NCBI GenBank assembly: GCA_039111635.1
Contig: JBCAQO010000008.1
Span: forward strand, 124,001 to 188,000
Source: Heterobasidion occidentale
Taxonomy: Eukaryota > Basidiomycota > Agaricomycetes > Russulales > Bondarzewiaceae
Direction of reading: 5' to 3'
Length of the DNA stretch: 64,000 bases
Shown here: positions 11,763 through 19,234 of the stretch, in pieces
Layout of the letters: each line of letters starts with the position of its first letter
Position numbering within the stretch: the stretch's first letter is position 1
The notes under the pieces: model-generated
The model's database searches: none
Told to the model about the DNA's origin: nothing
Seen by the model: the letters and a program-made list of their open reading frames with translations, nothing else
Made by a program: the position numbers and the translations under genes

Positions 11763-11796
11763 TCCTCCCTACTGAAATCGTGACTGTCCCCAGTCA
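11763..11796. repeat. 34-bp direct repeat, copy 2 (internal)
   Basis: Second copy of the polypurine-tract segment, lying just beyond the 3' end of pol. Together with the copy at 9219 it brackets the antisense gene. Confidence 0.85.
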
Positions 11797-11831
11797 CCGA
11801 CCGAAGAGAGCGAAGGGTGGGAGGGTGGGAA

Positions 11832-14800
11832 CTAGTCGGAGGTCACCGAAGCCGCGTCGTCGTCTTCTGCTGATCGGATGGAGCTGGTGTCGGTATCCTC
11901 TTCGTCGGCATTGTCGGCCTCCGCATCGTCGTCGCTCGATCGGGATTCTTCCATGGCCCGAAGGCGTGCCTGTGAGATGTCGAGGAGGGCTTCAAGGTCG
12001 GCGAGCTTCAGCGACCTGCGAGCAAAGTAAGGAATAATGCGGAATGCTGCCACTGGCCGATCAAAGACCGATCCGTCAAGTTCGGCCAAAATATACGCTC
12101 CCCCTCGGTTCCTAGAAATCACCAGCAATGGTCCCAAGTACCGTGGTCGCATCTTCCGATTGAGCGCCTTTTCTATGGCTGTGTTGCGCATCAGGACCAG
12201 CGAGCCTCGGTGGAAATTGAAGTCGCGAAGGGTGGCCGAATGCTGCTGTTCAAATCGGATGGCGGCCTGGACTCGGGCGCCGACTACCGAGCTGCGAAGG
12301 TGGGCGAGGTCCGATCGGCGTTTCTGCAAAGCGATGGCACGTCGAGCAATGAGGTCGGTGGTGCTGAGGGTTGTGGTCGGCGGTGGTAGAAGATAGGTGG
12401 CTTCGGCAATGTCGAGTGGCAGGAGGGGATGGGTGCCGGTAGCTGCGAAATATGGGGAACAGCCCATTCGACGCCGAACAGTAATGCGATCAGCCCAGAA
12501 TACGAAATGAGCTGCACGATTCCACTTGGCCTGGTCTCCATCCACGGCCTTGAACAGAGCCTGCCGAACATCGAAGTGAGGTCGTTCGGCGATGCCGTTG
12601 GCGCGGGAATTGTAGCCCGAAATGCGGATGTGCCGAACGTGGTACTTCTTTGCTAGCTGGTCGAGCGCCTTGACGAATGCTGGTCCATTGTCGGAGACGA
12701 TCTCTACCAGTGTTCCCCACCGGCACAGGATATCCTCGAATATCCAGTCGGCAAGAGCTGAGCTTGTTTCGCGTCGCAGCATGCGGAATTCGGGGTAGTG
12801 TGATACCGAACAGCGACCTTGCACGAGATACTTGAAACCGCCGGCGGTCGGCATGTGCATGGTGTCCATATACATCTTCGCGAAGAGTGGTGCAGGCGTA
12901 GCGACGGTCGGGGGAATGAGGACGTTGCGAGTCTGGCGAATCTGGCAAAGGTGACATGTCCGAACAAACCAGGAAATATCTTGCCTCATGTGCGGCCACC
13001 AGAAGCGTTCGGCGACCAAGGCGGTCGTGGCGTAGAAGCCCTTGTGAGCAACGTCGTCGTGAGCGGCAGTGAGAATTGTGATCCGACTAGAGGGGGCTGC
13101 AACGATCTTGTGTCGACCGTGCGAGTCTTTTCTCCATAGCTTGTCGGCTGTGATGAAGAACTCAGTGCAATATCGCAGAAAAGTCGCATATTCGGAGTCG
13201 GAGAGAGAAGGGGGCCGAACCAATGTTCGGTGCCAGTCGCGGACCAACCAAAGGCGTTCTTCGGCTTCCAAAGCTTTTTGCGATCTTGGGATATCTGCAT
13301 AGTCGATGGTCGGGCCTTCGTCGTCGGACTCGGTATCGGTCGGGAGGTCGCCTATGAGTGAGGAGGTGAAGATGGCGGTTGTCGAGGTTGAGATGGAGGT
13401 GGGGAACGTGTTGTTGATCTGATGGAGGAAGCCGTAGAGATTGTCGATCCAGTCGTCAAAGTCGTCTTCGGGTTCGGGTCGATCGGAGGGTTGTGGTGGT
13501 CGTCGGGAGAGGCCATCGGGGCCGTGAGAGGTGCCGGGGACGTGGACAAGTGTGAAATGGAAGGTGAGGATGGAGACGATCCACCGATTGATGCTAGCGC
13601 TGGGTTCGAGATCCGGGTTAGTGAGCATGCCCTTGATGTAGCGTGCGTCTACTTCGACTATCAGGTTCCGAACGCCGATGAGGTACATTTTGAGCGATCG
13701 GAGGGCGCGGAAGAGTCCGTAGAGTTCGAGCTTGGGTTGGGAGAATCGCGATTCGCGGTCGTTAAGGGTGATGGAACCGAATCGGGCATAGTACCGAACC
13801 CGCGGATTGTCGAGTGCGCATTGACAGAGGTGGAAGCCGACCGCGATTTGTGAGGTATCGACGGCCAGGATGACGTTGGCCGCCGAACTATAGTCGATCG
13901 GCCGAAGGGCTGGCGATTCGAGAAGCGCCGACCGGAGGTCGTCCTGGGCCGCTATCTGGTCTGGGCCGAACACGAATGGAAAATCTTTGCGCGTTAACAT
14001 AGTCAGTGCATGCGCCCTGTGTGCAAAATTCCGAATGAAGATCCGAACGACACCGATTGTCCCCAAAAATGCCCGAACGTCAGAGAGATCCCTGCAAGGT
14101 CCCCACTTCATAATTGACTCTACCCTAGACTCGTCGGGTAATCGTCCTTCATACGTGCACCGATGGCCGACCACCGTGATTTCGGCTGCGCAGAGTGTCG
14201 CCTTGTGTCCCGAAAAGGTCCCTCCGCGTCGTATGCCGGGGTTGTCGGGATGCGTCTCGAAGCCTCCGTTCGGAAGTTCGTATCGGGTCGGCGGGCCCCG
14301 AATCGGAACGTCGTCGATGAAAGGAATGGTGGTGTCTGGGATCTCTGGCTGGAGGATGTGGGTGACGTCGTCGTGGAAGATCGGGACCGAATTTGTCCAT
14401 CCCATGGGCAGGGTGACGAGTCGGTGGGCGCCGAATGGGGTCTGGAATGTGGTGAAGTCGCGAGATGATTCGGCTAGCCCTCGTTCGTCATAGCCGACAT
14501 AGAGATCCAGAATGCCGCCGCAAGCGCGAGCTGCAAACTGTTCAGCGATCTGATCGGTATATGGGGGCACACCTGAATGCTGGATGGTGACGGCGTTCAG
14601 GGGTTCGAGGCTGTGAACGATTCGGAGTTTGGTGCCAGTGGAGGTGCTATTTGTCTTCTTGACGACCGTAAACCAGCGCGATCGGTAGGACGAATTCGAC
14701 GGCTCATAGACTCCAGCGGCGATCTTGGTTTTGATAAGTCGGCACACTTCGTCGTAGATGCCTGGTGGAATCGGAATGTTGCGTTGAACCCAGGGCTTGT

Positions 14801-15095
14801 GTTCGACCACCGGCATATTGACTGGAGGAAAGAATTCCTCGCGGAAACGTCCGCGTTCCGAATCGTCCCAGGCGAATCCCATCTCTTGTAGACACATGAA
14901 ATGGTGCATGAGCTGTCGTTCGGCCGGCCAAAGAAAGTCGTCTGAGTGGACTTTATCGATGAGGTCACGTCGTTCGGCTGTGTATCTTCCGGTCGGCGTG
15001 AAGGGTGGCGGGTTCGGTGTCAGCGTCGGAAGGGTAGCGAGAGGGTCACCAAGGATGTTCCGAACGATTCGGAACTTTTCGGGGAGGTCGGCCAA
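11832..15095 (-). CDS. pol: Gypsy-2 pol: reverse transcriptase, RNase H, integrase
   Basis: One open frame of 1087 codons; TTG-initiated as drawn, but really the continuation of an upstream frame reading KRKYKPVAQKTRPVLADLPE. RT: conserved DLYVGYDERGLAES and LPMGWTNSVPIFHDDVTHIL, with catalytic box PFIDDVPI, i.e. FIDD instead of the usual YxDD, typical of one basidiomycete Gypsy clade. RNase H follows (ILAVDTSQIAVGF, LELYGLFRALRSLKMYLIGV, HVPGTSHGPDGLSRRP). Integrase: zinc module with HDDVAHKGF and CHLCQIRQ, then the acid triad in MYMDTMHM, IVSDNGPAF and NGIAERPHF. The last 60 residues are rich in Asp, Glu and Ser; there is no chromodomain. The frame is intact, so this part could still be functional. 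Confidence 0.93.
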   Translation of the reverse strand: MADLPEKFRIVRNILGDPLATLPTLTPNPPPFTPTGRYTAERRDLIDKVHSDDFLWPAERQLMHHFMCLQEMGFAWDDSERGRFREEFFPPVNMPVVEHKPWVQRNIPIPPGIYDEVCRLIKTKIAAGVYEPSNSSYRSRWFTVVKKTNSTSTGTKLRIVHSLEPLNAVTIQHSGVPPYTDQIAEQFAARACGGILDLYVGYDERGLAESSRDFTTFQTPFGAHRLVTLPMGWTNSVPIFHDDVTHILQPEIPDTTIPFIDDVPIRGPPTRYELPNGGFETHPDNPGIRRGGTFSGHKATLCAAEITVVGHRCTYEGRLPDESRVESIMKWGPCRDLSDVRAFLGTIGVVRIFIRNFAHRAHALTMLTRKDFPFVFGPDQIAAQDDLRSALLESPALRPIDYSSAANVILAVDTSQIAVGFHLCQCALDNPRVRYYARFGSITLNDRESRFSQPKLELYGLFRALRSLKMYLIGVRNLIVEVDARYIKGMLTNPDLEPSASINRWIVSILTFHFTLVHVPGTSHGPDGLSRRPPQPSDRPEPEDDFDDWIDNLYGFLHQINNTFPTSISTSTTAIFTSSLIGDLPTDTESDDEGPTIDYADIPRSQKALEAEERLWLVRDWHRTLVRPPSLSDSEYATFLRYCTEFFITADKLWRKDSHGRHKIVAAPSSRITILTAAHDDVAHKGFYATTALVAERFWWPHMRQDISWFVRTCHLCQIRQTRNVLIPPTVATPAPLFAKMYMDTMHMPTAGGFKYLVQGRCSVSHYPEFRMLRRETSSALADWIFEDILCRWGTLVEIVSDNGPAFVKALDQLAKKYHVRHIRISGYNSRANGIAERPHFDVRQALFKAVDGDQAKWNRAAHFVFWADRITVRRRMGCSPYFAATGTHPLLPLDIAEATYLLPPPTTTLSTTDLIARRAIALQKRRSDLAHLRSSVVGARVQAAIRFEQQHSATLRDFNFHRGSLVLMRNTAIEKALNRKMRPRYLGPLLVISRNRGGAYILAELDGSVFDRPVAAFRIIPYFARRSLKLADLEALLDISQARLRAMEESRSSDDDAEADNADEEDTDTSSIRSAEDDDAASVTSD

Positions 15096-15406
15096 GACTG
15101 GTCGTGTTTTCTGTGCGACCGGTTTGTACTTGCGCTTGGCGGCGAAGATGGCGACCGGGTCGGCGATATTAGTGGAATGGAAGAACCGGGGACGACTAAG
15201 GAAAATAAAGACGACATATCGGAATCGAGATTGTTTTTGAGATGATTTTCGGGCCCCAAATCGGAGGCCATAATGTACTTGAGACAGAGATCGCGACGAG
15301 AGGGAGATAGAGAATGGAAATCTGAGGACGCTTCGATAAGTGGGAAATTGGGGGTATCATGATCGGTGGAAATGATCAGTGCAACTTCTCCTTGATCTCG
15401 GATCAA
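15096..15406 (-). pseudogene. Gypsy-2 pol linker between protease and RT, in a shifted frame
   Basis: Between the end of the protease frame (15403) and the RT frame the sequence is readable only in a third frame (RLDELIRDQGEVALIISTDH ... VPGSSIPL), and then moves to the RT frame near 15180-15200. Two frame changes therefore separate protease and RT. They may be mutations in this copy or one may be a programmed shift; comparison with other copies would tell. Confidence 0.6.
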
Positions 15407-16701
15407 TTCATCGAGTCGCGAAAACCCGCTTGTCTTCGGTGAAGGACTCGAGGGGGTCCTCGTCTGATCGTTGGAATGGTGGCTCGTCGTCCCGTGTTCG
15501 GGTCGCTGATGGTGATCGTCTGGTCTTCGTTTGAATAATTTTTGACGATACTTTCGGTGAGGATGTCGAAGGGCCGACCGAGGAGAACATCGTAGGCTGG
15601 GTTCCGAATGATGTGGACTTGGAGGTACAGGGTGATGTCGCCGATGAGGAATGGCACGTTGCGTGCCAGGCCCAAGGATCGGTCGATTTCGCCATTCGCC
15701 GACTGCATATTGAGGACAATTTCGGGGTCGTAGATGAGCGCCAGTTCATTGCAAATGCCTTCCGACATGGCGATGACTTGTGAACCCGGATCAATGACGC
15801 ATTCGACTTCCTGTTGGTGATCGACGAGGGGAACAATGGACCTTAGGGCAGAAGATTCTTTAGCGACTATCAACGGCAGAGGAACCTGACCGGGCTGTAG
15901 ACTCTTCAGATATGTTTCATACGTGTCGGGGATGATGATCGCGCCAGGTGGAGGTGTTTCAGGCTGGTGCAGGACATTGACGAAGGAGGAGACGGTCGGT
16001 CGAGTCGGTGGTTCGAGATCGTCGATGGCATAGGGTAGATCGGCATCTTGGTAGAAGGTCCGAACATTGCTGGCGTCTTTGGTAGGCGATCGGCGTGCTG
16101 ACGTGGCTTCCCTGACCTGCGAACGGACTTCGGCGGAGAGGGAGAGTAGTTCGCGCTGGGTAAGCGTCACCTGAGTGGCCATCGCCCTGTCGTAGACCTC
16201 GGCTGCTACCTTCTCGTCGTAGATCGGCGCCGTAGTTTTGTAGGCCGGAGCGTCCTTCTTTGCCGAGGGTATCTTCGCCGGGGCTCCCATGTTGCGCTCG
16301 TGCGGTGGTGCATAGGTGGCGTCCTGGGCTTTGGCGTATGGGTGGATTGGAGCATCGTCCTTGGCTGGTACCGGGGGCGGTCGCTGAGTCGGGATGTCGG
16401 TCGGGGCTCGGGTTCGGGAGTTTCGGTCCTTGCTCGTCGTTCGGGGGCCGGTGAAGGGGTAGATGCCGAACGTCCCGTCTGCGCCATTTCGCGTGCCCTC
16501 GCGCCCCGCGTTCGGAGTGTGAATAGTTCGCGTTCGAGGCTTGCGATTCGCTGGACGTCGGTGAGTTGGTAAGTCGGGGTGACCTCCAGCAATGAGGGTG
16601 AATCGCGACGGGAGGCTATCGTCATCTGCTGAGTCGGCGCCGCGTTTACCGTAAACATCATCTGCCCAGTCGCCAACTGGCCTGGATTCCTGCGGTGCCA
16701 T
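15403..16701 (-). CDS. Gypsy-2 retropepsin-type aspartic protease region
   Basis: Frame of 432 codons overlapping the end of gag by almost 500 bases. The N-terminal third, lying under gag, reads as low-complexity Arg/Pro/Thr sequence and then becomes protein-like from PVPAKDDAPIHPYAKAQDAT on. TLTQRELLSLSAEVRSQVRE is a conserved segment of this clade. The protease active site is ECVIDPGSQVIAMSE (Asp-Pro-Gly-Ser in place of the usual Asp-Thr/Ser-Gly), followed by the flap-region NMQSANGEIDRSLGLARNVP and the second conserved block YDVLLGRPFDILTESIV. The true start is probably by frameshift from gag rather than at the Met at 16701. The stop at 15403 separates it from RT. Confidence 0.85.
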   Translation of the reverse strand: MAPQESRPVGDWADDVYGKRGADSADDDSLPSRFTLIAGGHPDLPTHRRPANRKPRTRTIHTPNAGREGTRNGADGTFGIYPFTGPRTTSKDRNSRTRAPTDIPTQRPPPVPAKDDAPIHPYAKAQDATYAPPHERNMGAPAKIPSAKKDAPAYKTTAPIYDEKVAAEVYDRAMATQVTLTQRELLSLSAEVRSQVREATSARRSPTKDASNVRTFYQDADLPYAIDDLEPPTRPTVSSFVNVLHQPETPPPGAIIIPDTYETYLKSLQPGQVPLPLIVAKESSALRSIVPLVDHQQEVECVIDPGSQVIAMSEGICNELALIYDPEIVLNMQSANGEIDRSLGLARNVPFLIGDITLYLQVHIIRNPAYDVLLGRPFDILTESIVKNYSNEDQTITISDPNTGRRATIPTIRRGPPRVLHRRQAGFRDSMN

Positions 16702-17648
16702 TCGTCAACTCGGTCCTTCAGATTACTACCCGTGATTTCTCTGGGTACGAATGCCCCACTTGACAATACAACCTTCCCTTCGATATTCCGCTTGCATTTG
16801 CCGATCCGAATGTATTCGGTGACCTCGGGACAGGCGCGCATGAAGTGTTCGGGACTGCCGCAGAACATGCAGTTGTCGCCGCCTTGTCCTGGTTGTCGGG
16901 ATGGTCGATCGGCTGGCCTGGACGTCCCTTGAGCTGTAATGGCCTTGACGAATGTGTCGGTGAGTCGTTCGAACATGGTCGCCAGGTCTTCGGCCTTGAT
17001 CGCGTTGGTGGGCGGCACGGCGGGGGCTGCCCGAGAGATGTCGGTAGACGTAGTGCTGTAGGCGGACGTGGTGCCGTGCAAGACGAATCGGGCCGCATCG
17101 TGGATGTCCTGGAGGTTGTACGGGTCGTCTGGGAAATGATCGGGGAACTTGAGTTGTAGACGTTGAGAGATTCTTGCCCATAGCTCCGGTTGGAATCCTC
17201 TAGCGAAGGCGCGTCCTTGTTCGGCGACCGAGATTCGTGCCTTGCTGAGGAGGAATACCGTGATCGCCAGAAATCGCCGATGATAGTCGCCGAGTTCGCT
17301 GAGAGACAAGATGCCGACCCTGCTCGTTTCGCCGACTAGCTTGTCCATATCCGATACCGACCATTTGCGCTCTTCCTCTGATCCGGGGTACAGTCTGTAG
17401 ACTTCTTCGCAGAACTCCTTGAATGTCTTCGTGGCGTCGGTGAAAGTGGTGAGCGATTCCCAAAGCTCACAGGTGTCGACGTCCAGGAATCGGCAAGCGT
17501 GTTTCTTCCTTTCCTGCTCGTCTTCTACCGCAGACCGAACGAAGTGGAAGTCCAGATCGGCAAAATATCGTCTCAATTCGCGGGGTTGATGGGGGTCAAA
17601 GGTCGGGGCCGTTCGATCTCCACGAGCGGGCATGGATGGGGTTGCCAT
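16206..17648 (-). CDS. gag: Gypsy-2 Gag with CCHC zinc knuckle
   Basis: Starts MATPSMPARGDRTAPTFDPH and reads as a retrotransposon capsid: FDPHQPRELRRYFADLDFHF, WESLTTFTDATKTFKEFCEE and GDYHRRFLAITVFLLSKARI are typical Ty3 Gag helices. The zinc knuckle CMFCGSPEHFMRAC (C-x2-C-x4-H-x4-C) is near residue 268. A coiled-coil-like segment (DVQRIASLERELFTLRTR) follows near residue 370. After about residue 395 the frame turns into Arg/Pro/Thr-rich sequence, where the protease frame takes over, so the last 80 residues may not be translated. It is the first gene after the leader in element order. Confidence 0.9.
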   Translation of the reverse strand: MATPSMPARGDRTAPTFDPHQPRELRRYFADLDFHFVRSAVEDEQERKKHACRFLDVDTCELWESLTTFTDATKTFKEFCEEVYRLYPGSEEERKWSVSDMDKLVGETSRVGILSLSELGDYHRRFLAITVFLLSKARISVAEQGRAFARGFQPELWARISQRLQLKFPDHFPDDPYNLQDIHDAARFVLHGTTSAYSTTSTDISRAAPAVPPTNAIKAEDLATMFERLTDTFVKAITAQGTSRPADRPSRQPGQGGDNCMFCGSPEHFMRACPEVTEYIRIGKCKRNIEGKVVLSSGAFVPREITGSNLKDRVDEWHRRNPGQLATGQMMFTVNAAPTQQMTIASRRDSPSLLEVTPTYQLTDVQRIASLERELFTLRTRGARAREMAQTGRSASTPSPAPERRARTETPEPEPRPTSRLSDRPRYQPRTMLQSTHTPKPRTPPMHHRTSATWEPRRRYPRQRRTLRPTKLRRRSTTRR

Positions 17649-18132
17649 AGTGAGAAAGTCAATGGGGGGGTAGAAGGTATTGTTTGCTAAGGTGATCGGG
17701 GATGGAGTCGCTGGTTCGAAGGAGCGTTCTAGCGAAGTTGGTCGGATGGTCGGCGTCCAGAAGACGGGGCTGCGTGGGATTAACGGGCGAGATGGAGTCG
17801 TGGAGAGATGGTATAGGAGACAGAGGTGATTGTTCTAAGAGCGCAAGGTCGAGGATGGGGGAAATCGGCGGGAGTAGCGATCGGTTCGGCGACGACGGTG
17901 GGGTTAAGAAGAAAGTGGAGTCGGGTGGCGGCGAGAGCGATGGCGAGGATTCAAGATCAAGATAGTGATGGTGGGCTAGATGCTCCGGGACTATGTCGGC
18001 GTCTCCGAACAAACTTCGGTCGGCAGATGTTTCCTGAGTATTGAAGCTATCGATAACTGTTTGTCGTTCTTCGCGCTCCGCTGTTGGTCGGGACGAGCGA
18101 CGTAGATTCCTTGAGGTAATTTTGAATACTAA
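17649..18132 (-). mobile_element. Gypsy-2 5' leader
   Basis: Between the primer-binding site and gag. The minus strand is open for much of it (17659-18012) with low-complexity Ser/Pro/Leu content, but it starts and ends without family features. Treated as untranslated leader. Confidence 0.55.
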
Positions 18133-18151
18133 CCCCTCGCGGTGGGCTCCA
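18133..18151 (-). other. Gypsy-2 primer-binding site (tRNA type)
   Basis: Read on the minus strand, three bases after the 5' LTR end, the sequence is TGGAGCCCACCGCGAGGGG. It starts with TGG, the complement of a tRNA 3' CCA end, as expected for tRNA-primed elements. The exact tRNA was not identified. Confidence 0.7.
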
Positions 18152-18154
18152 AAA

Positions 18155-19234
18155 TGATACGCTAGAGGTGGCTCTAAGTGCTGAGCACAACACTAAAACA
18201 ACCTCTAATGCAGGGGTGCTGGAGCTAGTATCTAATACACAAGGAATTGTTAGTGATGACTTTAGAAATTGAAGGCGTACTGAGAAGCAACGGGGAGTGT
18301 GAGATTATAGCGCCCGAACGGTTTCGGGACTGCACCGAACACCGACCGAACGTTCGGTCGGTTGTGTCGGGGATTCGGTCGGTAACGAGAAGGTAGTGTC
18401 GCGACCGACAACTACGTGCTTCAAGAGCCACACGGGACTCTGACAATATACGAGGGAGGACGGGGGTTACGAGCGAAGAGACGAGTACGAACGCGAATGA
18501 GGCCGAACGACGAGGATGACAAGTTTTCGGAAGTCGACGAAGACGATTTCGATGGTTGACGACGAGTGCGGATGAGCTCTGAACTGTGGGGTGCGAAAGC
18601 TGGTTTATTCCAGAGTTGTATGTAGGTTTTTTATAGTAAACAGAGCCCCTAAGTAAGATATTGAACAAGAAATGAGAGTAGATGTCGACTGGGCGCCAAG
18701 CCCTAGCGAACAGAGAAGATAAGAAGGTAGGTGAGATGTCCATATGGGTTCCGAAGGTGATAAGGTAAAAGTTAATCAGCGATGGCGAAATCCCGACCGT
18801 TCGGGATCCGTCGCCCGAGCGTAGGTAGCAGGAACAGGCGTTGAAGAACCAATGAAAATAGGAAGGAAGTAACGTACGACCAGGTGGCCAAGTAATGGTG
18901 TGCAAGATCACATTTGACCGACCATGTGGAAGTCGGGAAGATAAGCGATAAGGAGCGACCGACTCACGGAGCACATCGGCCGACCCGGAATACTGGCTCC
19001 GATCTCGTAAACACCTATTGTAACACTCCTGTGCGGTTACGGTAAGTATGTGAAGTGTAAGCGAACTGACCCAAGTGCTGCCGAACGTCCTTCGGTGGCT
19101 TGCGGTCGGTCGGGTAGGGACCGACCGTGTTCGGTGCGAGTCGGCGTCTTCGGTATTTGTCTAGCGCTGTTCGGTATCTCCCCAAAGCTTCCCAAATACC
19201 TCCCTCGGACCCTAGCGCGGGTGCATGCTCATCA
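18155..19234 (-). repeat. Gypsy-2 LTR, right copy (5' LTR in element orientation)
   Basis: Same ends as the left copy (TGAT/ATCA). A TATAAAA box is readable on the minus strand at about 18628-18635, and would drive the gag-pol transcript. Immediately to the right, at 19235, Copia integrase sequence begins in mid-domain. Confidence 0.92.
18341..18362. repeat. Perfect 22-bp palindrome in the Gypsy-2 LTR
   Basis: Centre is CGAACGTTCG with CCGAC/GTCGG shoulders; it is its own reverse complement over 22 bases. The left LTR carries the same site at 8326-8347 with one C-to-T change. In U3/R of an LTR such dyads are commonly binding sites for dimeric transcription factors; that role is inferred. Confidence 0.8.

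Larger units (their letters stand above)
8140..19234 (-). mobile_element. Gypsy-2: Ty3/Gypsy LTR retrotransposon on the minus strand with an antisense cargo gene
   Basis: Nearly identical LTRs (8140-9216 and 18155-19234) bound an 8.9 kb interior. In element order on the minus strand: 5' LTR, primer-binding site (18151 to 18133), gag, protease, RT-RNase H-integrase, a 34-bp repeat, a plus-strand spliced gene, the polypurine tract (AGTAGGGAGGAGA beside 9217) and the 3' LTR. No chromodomain is present; pol ends in an acidic Ser/Asp-rich tail. The words TCGG/CCGA are frequent throughout, in LTRs and coding parts. The left flank is Gypsy-1 gag and the right flank is Copia integrase, with no target duplication, so the copy was rearranged after insertion. 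Confidence 0.9.

Noticed and set aside
18225..18974. Long minus-strand frame over the Gypsy-2 LTR
   Set aside because: Entirely inside the LTR; the left LTR breaks the same frame by a single-base indel, and the translation has no domain.
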